42,755 nucleotides of DNA from Phoronis australis (lineage: Eukaryota > Phoronida > Phoronidae), in the NCBI GenBank assembly GCA_002633005.1, contig NMRA01000045.1, positions 437,627-480,381 of the forward strand. The letters run 5' to 3'. The notes under the pieces were generated by a model that had not been told where the DNA came from, did no database searches, and worked only from the letters and a program-made list of their open reading frames with translations. Positions 34,401-42,755 of this stretch are shown here, in pieces. The number at the start of each line of letters is the position of its first letter. Within the stretch, counting starts at the first letter, position 1. Position numbers and translations under genes: made by a program.

Positions 34401-37400
34401 ACTAATTGAAACTTGACTACATAAGGCGCTGGTTCAAAAGACACTTCAACTATAGGCATACCTCATCTTTCATAAAAAACTCATATCTTACAACGCAATA
34501 GCTCATTCACAAGTTAATTGCACTGGATTTTCCTTAAGTTTCAACACGGCAAGAACGGATGAGGTTGGATGAACATGCCGGGAGATTGCAAAAAAGGGGG
34601 GCACAACCAAAATCTCCAAAATAAAAATTTAGCATTACCAACAAATGAACTATGCATTGTCACCATCATGGTGGTCATCCCCTGATGTGAAACAGGTGAA
34701 TGGCCCCATGGGTCCCCCTAAGTTAAAATCTCAGGGAAGGTTGATGAATAGAATGCTATCAAACGACGTGGAGTCCACACTCGTGAATGAGTTATTTTGT
34801 CAATACTTCTCTGTTATACAAAAACCATAGCTCACTAGTTACATGTTGATCAGTGAGTGAAACTTATGAATGATGCAATTATCAAATGATCTTTGACCCA
34901 CAGGACACCCACCTCATTGGCTTGTTCCTCTATCCTGCGTGTTTCTGCGACCTCCTCTGCCTCCTGCCGTTCATCTTCGTTAAACTCGTCTTTATCTAAG
35001 CGCTCAAGTTTTCTAAGAGCAATCAGAACTTCAAGTCGATACTCGTCTTCTTCAGCGCACGGGTTCTCTACAGGATCAGAAAATAATTAGTTCAAGTGTA
35101 CCAACAGGTAACTCCACCTAGTGTTCCATCATGGAACCAACAAATAATGAGCTGCCAATTTTCCCATGCCCAAAACCATATGCAGTAAAAAGAGGAATAA
35201 GTCTAAACATTTTTTTTTTCAAAATTGGTCAGAAAAATTTACAGAGGGTGGGTACATAGCATCTTTAAGCATAATTTTTAAGAAAATTACTCTGTTTTGG
35301 CAAAAATGATCACATTTCACATTTCACAGCACTTCTACTGTAACCATTTATCGGATATTGATCCATTCTTGTTGTTTTATTTACCTATTTTTATCGGATA
35401 TTATGCAATTTATTTGATCAAGGATAAAGAATAAAGAACATTTACCTCCAACAACTAAAGCTCTTAACATTGGAAGAGCCTGCAGTTTCTTCAATTCTTT
35501 TACATCGGTGACATTGTTGCCTCTGAAAACATTCAAAATATAAACAGTGAGCAAGAGCTAAATCAGACATAGACTTTTCTAGTAGTATGATTCCCATTGA
35601 TACGTGTAAGCAGTGTAGGAGGACCAATGCAAACGTGATTTTATGCTGCATTTTGCCGTTCAGATGACTAAAACGAAAATTGAATTAGTTCTTCACTCTC
35701 ATGAAATCGGTGTCATTATATAACTCATCACATCATAGCATTCTGTTTCCTACTCCAGTCACAGGCCAACAGATAAAGCGTGTAACGGTACTTCTGTACA
35801 AACCAGACACATGCCTCATATTGACATATTGCAGTAGCTTCATATTCTCTGAGAAGCCATCTAGATTTTCAAGTTGATTGTCTCTAAGATGAAGCGTTGT
35901 CAAGCTGACGAGTCGATCGAGGCCTTCTAATTTTGTAATGGTGTTCTGAGCCTGCAAGACAGTTACAGTGCAAAAAAATTAATAAAAACATACTTAAGCT
36001 ATGACAGCATTCTACACACACACACACTGCTATTAAATTTATGAAAAGATTTGTACTTCTTATTATCCTTGGTTCCTTATATGCCAGACACCAGAAAGCA
36101 ATAAACTACTAGTTAGATTTGTACATACTGCTGTGTGCAAATCTTGACACTTTAAAGTGCAGTGCTTTTGAGTTTTCCGAAGCCAAGCTTGGTCTCCAAA
36201 TGTATTAAAATTAATTTGATTTTAAAATCCTTCTTTACCAACAGCCAGTTAAACAAATAATAGACATTAAACAAGTTTTCAAAAATGTCAGTGTTTGACT
36301 TTTAAATAATCAATTAATTTAAATGCCTTAAAACATTTCCATGGAGATACGATGATACTTCAATTATTGTAGAAATTACTAATGCAATACAGATACACAA
36401 AACAAATCTTACAAGGAAAAGATTTTTGAGGTTAGGCAGGTAAAACCCATCAGTGGAAGTCAGCTTGTTTCCTCTCAGCTCCAGCGTGTGCAGACGACTC
36501 AGTTTGTTGGGGTCCAGCCCAGACACCATGGAGATGTTATTAACTGAAACGAAAAGAATGAAAAGAAATAATTCAATGTTGTGGTTGGCTGATGTACGAC
36601 GAGTACACCATGAACACTTTGAAATTTTTATATTTAACATTAACAGTAATGTTGAAAAAGTAAAAGCTAAACAGAAATACCTAAGATGCAAATATCTTTT
36701 TTTTCATGAAATTTTTGCTTACATGACTTTCCTTTTCAAAAACTGCTTTTACAGGTAAATTTACGTCAGTCTTGCCACTGTTTGGTGCTTTATAAATCTA
36801 CTTTAGCACAATTGCCATTCTTGGTAATTAAAAAGTTTTCATTTCATCCAATGAAGTGCGTTCAGTTTTCAGCTTTTTATATTCTCTTTATACATTATTA
36901 AGTATGATTTCCTATTGTTTTCATTATTTTCACTGTGTTACTGCTCATTGTCATATTTTTACTCAAATAATTTATTGATATGTATATTTAAGCCTAGACA
37001 TGATTTGTTTTCTTGACTAATTCTTGAACTAGTGGTATTATTGCATTGTCTTGTACTAGTGCTGCAATAAAATAGCTGAACAGCTGTTTATTTGACAAAG
37101 TTCACACATTTTAAATGACATTGATCACGCTGTTGCTTTCCCAAAAACGTACAAATTCAAACTGGTCTAGATTCTACATTTTCAGATAACTGGCATGCAA
37201 AACAAAGTATGAGATCCATCCCACAATTGTGGAGAACTACATTCAAAAGATAACTTACTGATTTTGTAATACGTCTTCTGACAGACACAAAATCAAAATA
37301 AAGCAGTGACTCGCCATTTGAAAAATGTAAGTTCCAACATAATGACAAAGTGAGCATTCAATTGAATCCAACAATACAAATTTGAGCAGCAAAAATAGTA

Positions 37401-39891
37401 GCCAACAGTTTGGACAACAATGAAATTCTTTAAATACAGCAAAACTTGCACTTTGTCTGACTCAAATAAACTTTCCAGTTAGACCTGATTTTCATGAGTT
37501 TTACAGTGTAGATGCCTTACATTACAACTCTGTAACAAATGGATGGATCATCAGATACAGCAGTAACACAATTTTGCCTGCTATAAATTGTCATCGACGG
37601 CATCTATTGGCAGTTAAGCAAACTAACAGCAGGATGTTACGAACTCAAAGCCATCTAACACTTACAGTTCATAGCCAACTGTTCTAGCAGCGGGTGGTTG
37701 ACACCCTCCGTGCTCGTGATCTTATTGTTGTTGAAGCTGGCCACCTGAATGTAGGGTAACTCCTCTAACCGAGCACTCGTTAGTTTGTTATAGTCACATT
37801 TGAGGGTTAGAATGTGGGTAAGATTGTTGAGTGGGGTCAGGTCTTTGATGTTGTTCTTGGAGATGTCAATGTAGCGGAGATGGATGAATGAGCTGAGTAT
37901 ATCGATGTTCGTGAGATCCCTGAAAACATGAAATCACATAGTATCAAAGTGAAACAGGTTCAGCCATGATGAAATCACATAGTATCAAAGCTAAACAGGT
38001 TCAGCCATGGATTTCAGGTATGAGAATGAAGTTGCCAAACAAATTCTGCTCTCACCTTTCCCGTCACCCACCTGCGTGAGACATCAGTTCTTTAACACAA
38101 AATGACCGCGACGCAATCTTAGGGAATTCAGGCACTACAACTAACATACTATTATCATGCACCCATTAGAATGGAGCAATCGTCTACTCATGCTGAGTGG
38201 GCTGTTAGAGGAACTACTTTTCGTGAATTAGCGAGACGTGTTGCCGATTGGAATGTTGGGATATTGATGTGGTCTGGAATTTGGACCATCCTAAGTAGTC
38301 GTGCTGGCTATACTTGGTATGGTCTATCACCACAAAATTGCATTATGACTCGAATCTACCTCTTAACCCCCCCCCCTCCACCTCATCCTCTTCCTTTCCC
38401 CATAACCCATAATGCAATTTCGTTGTGACAGACCGTCCAACGTAGCCAGAACACATAAAATTACGAAATTCTGATCAACGCGTCTCTCCAATTCACCAAA
38501 AGTATTTGCATTTATAGCCCATGTCTAACTATCACTTTTATCAATTGCCTATTCAAGTCAGTTATACCAGAGAGTAGTTGTATAACCCCTAAAGTACCAA
38601 AGATTGCATCACAGTCATTTTGAGCTATACTTTCTCCCTTAATTCTCATTACATTAAAAAAGACACATTCATCTGAAAAACAGCATAACCATTTGTCATC
38701 TGGACATGAAACAAAATAAATTACAGGTGGACTGTTCAAAGCCAAGAATCAAATTCAGGAAAAAGGCACAGATGTTAACCAAAACACCACAGAGATTTAT
38801 GTGAGCAATACAAACGATACAGCAAAGCAATGCAAGGATTTACAAGCTTTTACTGTCATACGAACGGACAAAATCTTTCAATGAAAACAAGACCTCTCAT
38901 CTCTTGAAATTTTGCTGTCGTAATATGCTAACCTCTCATGTATATCAAGTCTAACATAGGCGTGTGACATTCCATCTCCCGTTTTACATAGTAGTGTCAG
39001 ACATTCTGCTATGATCTCCTCTGTAAGAGGTTCTTCAGGCACTTTCTGAAATTGAAGGAAAGACACTATCAACAACTTTCATAAAGTTTGAATCTATTAC
39101 AGCAGTTTCACATGCTCATGCTATCTTCCCATGTTTGCAAAATGCCATACATATACATACACATGTCAGTAACCTTGTCTTCGGTGCAAAGCCATATGCT
39201 AAATTTTAAACAGCTAGCCCTAATCATGAATGAAAGTTAGTTACAGTTTATCTATCATGGAATTATGCAAAACTGGCAAAAGTGAAGTATGGTGATTGAG
39301 TTGCTCTTCTTCTGGATTCAACAAACGATCGAAATACTGATCCTTATGTATTGGCGCATATGTAAGTGATAAATTTGAACTGAGCATAGCTGTTGGAAAA
39401 TAACAACAAAACAAAGAGCGGGTTAGTGCCAGGATAGGTCATATAGACAGTGCCTCTGAGTGTAATTACAACTACAAACAAGTGAACACAAGTAAATGAT
39501 GGGCTAAACAAGGCCTGTTCAAAGACAAGGAACAAGTTAGGCTACCAGCCCATGCCAGCCTAGTGCTCTCAGAGTCAGAGACTTGCGAGGCAAACTTCCA
39601 AGCACCACTACTTCAATCAAGCTTGCCTGATTCACTTTATAACTGATATAATTAATGAAAAAATGAATAGGCATGGAACGGGCATGATGCCTATAAAATC
39701 ACACACGATGCAGACGACCTCACTGACGACCTCACGCTCTTTACCTCCTCCTCTTCAACTTCTTCATCCTCCGCTGCCTCTTCTTCGCCACCTTCTTCGC
39801 CGCCTTCTTCACCGGCCTCTTCACCAGCTACTTCTTCATCTTCTTGCTCTCCAGCTTCCTCTTCAAAATTCTCTGAATCTTGATCGGACAT
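31410..39891 (-). CDS. LRRC23, leucine-rich repeat radial spoke protein, 9 coding exons
   Basis: LRRC23 is a component of the axonemal radial spoke (RS3 head region in mammals; RSP15-like), needed for sperm flagellar and ciliary motility. Coding exons in gene order: 39891-39745, 39045-38933, 37919-37666, 36543-36413, 35951-35815, 35522-35446, 35067-34913, 34192-34157, 31460-31410. They join in frame to 366 aa plus TAA; human LRRC23 is about 343 aa. Residues 1-49 are almost all Glu, Gly and Ala. Residues 50-87 hold the family signature LTEEIIAECLTLLCKTGDG, then AYVRLDIHERDLT. SDS22-like LRRs cover about 99-290, for example LHTLELRGNKL, LTTLHLRDNQL and LRALVVGENPC. An LRR-cap segment with LERLDKDEF follows, then a charged helical tail ending DDDEEAPEV. 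The last two small exons rest on splice phase and acidic composition, and a further small exon could be missed in the 2.7-kb last intron. Convergent with importin alpha. Confidence 0.95.
33103..33257. mobile_element. MITE-like element in LRRC23 intron 8
   Basis: Terminal inverted repeats of about 23 bp: left ctgggctgggttgcataaaa, right reverse-complemented ctgggcccagttgcataaaa, both followed by ctt. They enclose 155 bp with further partial symmetry inside (tgcatgacgt and tgcaacgtcatt). No coding capacity. GGGCCCAGTTGCATAAA-type ends look like a common invertebrate MITE form; family assignment is inference. Confidence 0.75.
33787..33995. repeat. Diverged dispersed repeat, copy 1 (LRRC23 intron 8)
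   Basis: Collinear with about 38463-38622: gaaattcctgatcac, ccaattcactaaaagta, ctatca, gcctattcaa, tagttgta, and ttgcatgacaaacattttg against ttgcatcacagtcattttg. Identity by eye is moderate with indels. Family unknown. Confidence 0.55.
34157..34192 (-). other. 36-nt microexon of LRRC23
   Basis: Flanked by an acceptor (tttctttag) and a donor (GAG|gtaaat), both in consensus, it encodes QNEPSVTEEPDE in phase 0. Its length is a multiple of three, so skipping it would shorten the acidic C-terminal tail by 12 residues without a frameshift. The call rests on splice sites and phase, not on family similarity. Confidence 0.65.
35815..35818 (-). other. Non-canonical GC donor of LRRC23 intron 5 (exon edge at 35815)
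   Basis: The exon ends ATGAG and the intron begins gcatgt (complement of 35814 downward), closing with a normal tttcag at 35523. Only the GC donor keeps the LRR frame: AG plus A gives Arg, then GGC AAC AAT, matching the family's RGN motif. A GT donor three bases further (gtgtct) would put the next exon out of frame. Confidence 0.75.
37928..38009. repeat. Tandem duplication, 41-bp unit x 2
   Basis: Two copies of a unit starting atgaaatcacatagtatcaa lie head to tail, differing by about two bases. They start about 7 bp inside intron 2 from the exon 3 acceptor on the minus strand, so they cover its branch-point region. Confidence 0.9.
38304..38449. mobile_element. Foldback MITE-like element in LRRC23 intron 2
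   Basis: Arms of about 43 bp. Left: ctggctatacttggtatggt, then ctatcaccacaaaattgcat. Right, reverse-complemented: ctggctacgttggacggtct, then gtcacaacgaaattgcatta. The centre holds a C-rich run (38367-38376) and no ORF of note. The overlapping 85-codon plus-strand ORF (38171-38428) is a by-product. Confidence 0.8.
38463..38622. repeat. Diverged dispersed repeat, copy 2 (LRRC23 intron 2)
   Basis: Partner of 33787-33995 in the same orientation. It begins directly after the foldback element at 38304-38449, so insertion of one element next to another is likely. Confidence 0.55.
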
Positions 39892-39975
39892 TTCGTTTGA
39901 AATTATGTCTCCTCTCCTCTGACAAGTTGTTGAAACTTAAAGATGGCGTCGTCGTCTAGGTGACGTTCAAAGCGA
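39892..39975 (-). promoter_or_regulatory. Probable LRRC23 5' UTR and promoter-proximal region
   Basis: Upstream of the LRRC23 ATG on the minus strand there is no further ATG for at least 80 bp. A GC-richer patch contains a cgacgacgccatctt word (the complement of an AAGATGGCG YY1-like site) and a TGACGT half-site. The transcription start itself is not identifiable. Confidence 0.35.
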
Positions 39976-40157
39976 CCCCAACGGTAAATCGAAAAACTAC
40001 TTTTCCATTAGAATCAGTGAAAAGGGACGGTGGGCTATTTTCTGTATGATTGGCTGGCTACTTTTCATTGACTAAATGATATGAAATCGGTTATCAACAA
40101 ATTTCAGTTTTGACAACTGTTGTAACAGTAACTTAATAAATGGAGACCAACTGAGAA

Positions 40158-40424
40158 GTGACTGTCAGTGTTACTTCTCGGGCCAAGCCGGGCCCGCGAG
40201 TGTCCGGCGAACATACCGTGAATAATACGCTTACAAAGAAGTCACGCATTTCCAAAGATTTTAAAGATATGCGGGAATTTTCACCCCTCGACCTTCTGAG
40301 CGGCTTGTACCAGGATCAAAGAATGCGTGGCGCCGGAATCAGGTACAGTTGTGATGACCGCATTGCCCGATGCGAGCAAGACCCAATTAAATGTAATTAT
40401 CCCAGCGACCATAACCTGTATTAG
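40158..40424 (+). CDS. Exon-like ORF upstream of LRRC23, uncertain
   Basis: An 89-codon open frame in locally GC-richer DNA, divergent from LRRC23 and about 270 bp from its start codon. It has no ATG at its open end (it opens with GTG after a stop); the first in-frame ATG is near 40270. A consensus-like donor (ATCAG|gtacag, about 40341) would truncate it. It could be the first exon of a divergently transcribed gene sharing the LRRC23 promoter, or chance. No domain recognised, and no second exon was found in the remaining 2.3 kb. Confidence 0.2.
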   Translation: MTVSVTSRAKPGPRVSGEHTVNNTLTKKSRISKDFKDMREFSPLDLLSGLYQDQRMRGAGIRYSCDDRIARCEQDPIKCNYPSDHNLY

Positions 40425-41640
40425 ACATCTCTGACTGTACATAATGGCGAATTTTCAAAATGCATTAAGCACTAATTTTCGTTATAACCGAACACCAAGG
40501 CGATATTCAGCTGGAAAAAACAACCAACTACAGTTTTCGATTTTTAAAAATCGATGAACTAATAATCTAAAAACTACAACCATTGGGTACGATTGAAGAT
40601 AAACTACCGCACGTATTGATATACTCGGTGGATATACAAACGCTGATCACAGCTAACAATATCACATGGATTAATTTTTTAATATTCTTTCAATCTCGTT
40701 TAACCAGATTTTTGACCAGGAAACGGTTGTTGTGCCCACTTTTCATTTTTTATTACTGACAAAGAGCTAGTGTAGTCAGTGCCACAGAAATTGTCCAGAG
40801 ATTCCAAATCTTCAGTTTGTTATCGCCATATTTGCACTTTTGTATAAATTTTATGATTTGAGTTCTAATAAAGATTAAAATTTAATGACACGTGAAATGT
40901 TTAGTGTACCTGTAATGTGGTAAGTTTAGGGATGGGCTCACAATGAACTTAACTAGTTAAGTTTAGCTGGCGATCAAAATCTACCACTGTTTTGGTAGTT
41001 CATAACTTAGATAAAAAGTTTTCAAACCGTTCCCGGTAAAAAAAACAAGTGGACAGAAGCATTAAAAATTAAATAAAAAAACCAATATTAAACTTATCGT
41101 TCCTTTGGGAAGTGACCCTTTGTGAAGATAAACACCAGTGAACCTTTTTAGTCATTTTGTAGTATTTATAATGTACCAAGTTAAAACTACCCTCCAGAGT
41201 TGCAGGCAAATGTCAGAGAAAACCAAATTGGGGGTGGCCTACTAACAACAACCATCGTTGAGACAGTAATGCTAGTAATTAGCTTTCCACTTCATCAGCT
41301 CAATACTTCAATACAAGGGCGTGCTGAATAGGTATCGTAAGAGTTGTCTGGGGTTTATGGAGTCAGAGCGGTAACCAGTGTCAGCGAGAAATTCTCTATG
41401 CTAGTTTTCGAATTCGAATTATTTCGTAAACTAATGTTTTCATCATGATGTTGACTCTTGTTCCGCGTAATAAATTTGTCTTGTCCTAATTTATGGGTGT
41501 TCGTATCGTACGTTGTGGAGTTTTGTTATCACTTTCAAAGAACAATCAATGGAGATTTTCTGGTCTGGGGCGTAAAAATGAAAAAACATAGCTGTTTCGC
41601 TGAAAAAATGGACCACACGTAAGTTAAAGACGTTGGAAGT
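40425..41640. other. Intergenic, nothing recognised
   Basis: AT-rich, no convincing ORF or repeat. An AATAAA word at about 41468 is on the plus strand with no assignable gene. Confidence 0.6.
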
Positions 41641-41651
41641 CTATTTTATCT

Positions 41652-41888
41652 TTGTTGTTATGTTCATGCGGGTCAGTGGTACCGCGGCGGGCAGCCATTT
41701 CTTGCACGGAACAACTGAAAAGGACCGCGTATAACATAATTGGTATTGGTGTGTGTTTTTTGAAAAAAAAAATGAGCGGCGACTGCATCTATGACACCAG
41801 CTGGCCGGTGTCGATAGATGGCAGCAGAGACCGTAGATCGTCTTTGGGGACAGTCAGTGAAGGCCAATCAGGAAGTGACTCTGGCTGA
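41652..41888 (+). CDS. Short ORF, unrecognised
   Basis: 78 codons. The second in-frame ATG (41772) follows an A-rich run in good context and opens a Ser/Gly/Asp-rich peptide (MSGDCIYDTSWPVSIDG, then SSLGTVSEGQSGSDSG). Codon content looks more protein-like than its surroundings, but there is no domain. It could be the 5' exon of a gene continuing to the right, or chance. Confidence 0.2.
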   Translation: MLLCSCGSVVPRRAAISCTEQLKRTAYNIIGIGVCFLKKKMSGDCIYDTSWPVSIDGSRDRRSSLGTVSEGQSGSDSG

Positions 41889-42110
41889 CTCTAGCTGACT
41901 TGACAAGCTACGTCGTTTTAAAGCAAACGTACTATAGCTGTTGAAAAAAGGTCCAATCTTGACTAGCAGTGACAGATGCTGATGACTGCTTAGAGCAATG
42001 AAAAACAGTTTTCAAAATGAGTCACGGGGCAGGTCAAGGTCAGGTCAGTCTAAACGAAATCGGATTTTTGTCTGACGGCCGGGCCTTTTTCAATCTACTT
42101 TTTTGCGAAC

Positions 42111-42313
42111 TCAAAGAAATGCCTGGTCCATGTTTCGGTGAGCTCGAATAACGGATGCCTTACGCAGACGAGTGCCTAGTCCAATATAGCACTTGATGAC
42201 CCCGATTTGAGCGACAAACTCGAAGATTTCGTGTTGGGACTCGCTCACTTCTAGCTTTAATGCTGGGTTCATCAAGTACAAAATGGGATTAGTCAGGTCT
42301 TCCCTTCCGACTG
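42111..42313 (-). CDS. Candidate terminal exon of an unidentified minus-strand gene
   Basis: A good acceptor (attgttcacag) precedes an open segment starting TC GGA AGG that runs about 67 codons to a TGA at 42111-42113. The peptide has ordinary protein composition (for example LYLMNPALKLEVSESQHEIF, later IKCYIGLGTRLRKA). I do not recognise it. Upstream exons would lie to the right, mostly outside the window. No clear poly(A) signal follows closely. Confidence 0.3.
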
Positions 42314-42755
42314 TGAACAATAATGAACGCGATCACAGAAACTTGTCTTGAGTTCGCACTACTGTAACAGTAGAACAGGAAATGTCAAAAGGATTTCGAA
42401 TTCGATTTTTAATAATTATAAAGATTAGACACTGGGCATAAAACTAAACATACGATTTAATGTCTTGGACACCGTCACCATGAAGTAACTGAGCACATCA
42501 CAGAACGTTGATTAATACCATGTCGTAGTGTACATATGCGCTGATTTTCAAGTCCGCACTCAAGAAATAATTATAGGTGAAACAGTTTCATCGCTCTGGA
42601 ACTCAAGAATTGAATATCCCGGCATATTCTAGAGTTCACTTCATAGGTATTATACCTTGGGTTATCCAGCTGCCGTCGAAAAACATCGAAATGGAATAAC
42701 AAAAACATGTGGGATAAAATCGCTATCATGAAATTTCTCTTTTATACAAGAGCAG
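42314..42755. other. Right edge, nothing recognised
   Basis: AT-rich, no exon or repeat recognised. If the candidate at 42111-42313 is real, this would be its upstream intron. Confidence 0.5.

Noticed and set aside
38171-38428. 85-codon plus-strand ORF in LRRC23 intron 2
   Set aside because: It runs through a foldback element and a C-rich tract and has no domain.
39663-39959. 98-codon Leu/Pro-rich plus-strand ORF
   Set aside because: It is the antisense shadow of the Glu-rich first exon of LRRC23.
1-42755. Previously undescribed biological system
   Set aside because: The confident content is two known eukaryotic genes plus repeats. Nothing in gene content or layout points to a new system; the unassigned ORFs are too weak to claim one.

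Overview
This is a piece of an animal nuclear genome. It has two multi-exon genes with canonical GT-AG introns, AT-rich intergenic DNA, many short non-autonomous mobile elements, and one 922-bp assembly gap (11381-12302). One gene belongs to the motile cilium or sperm flagellum. The interspersed repeats (tRNA-derived SINEs, foldback MITE-like elements, intronic minisatellites) and the moderate intron sizes (about 0.3-2.7 kb) suggest an aquatic invertebrate. I cannot name the phylum or species from sequence alone.

Layout. 1-14.9 kb looks intergenic. It holds a 267-bp tandem repeat at the left edge, two families of tRNA-like SINE, foldback elements, dispersed repeat pairs, and a few weak ORFs. 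15001-26031 (+) is importin subunit alpha of the KPNA1/5/6 type. I read twelve coding exons encoding 531 aa, and every exon junction stays in frame. A gene-free stretch to about 29.65 kb is probably a long 3' UTR ending at an AATAAA (29630-29635). 29.7-31.1 kb holds a foldback element and a duplicated dispersed repeat. 31410-39891 (-) is LRRC23, a leucine-rich-repeat radial spoke protein, with nine coding exons encoding 366 aa; its poly(A) signal is at 31355-31360. 40-42.76 kb is mostly non-coding, with a few low-confidence exon-like ORFs.

The two genes converge tail to tail and have unrelated jobs. Importin alpha carries NLS cargo into the nucleus with importin beta. LRRC23 is structural in the axonemal radial spoke. 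I see no operon, CRISPR array, phage or bacterial-type system, and no evidence of a new biological system. The points worth a second look are splice peculiarities (a GC-AG intron, a 36-nt microexon, a NAGNAG acceptor), a well-ordered 8-copy minisatellite, several hairpin elements that could be transcribed, and a few unassigned exon-like ORFs.
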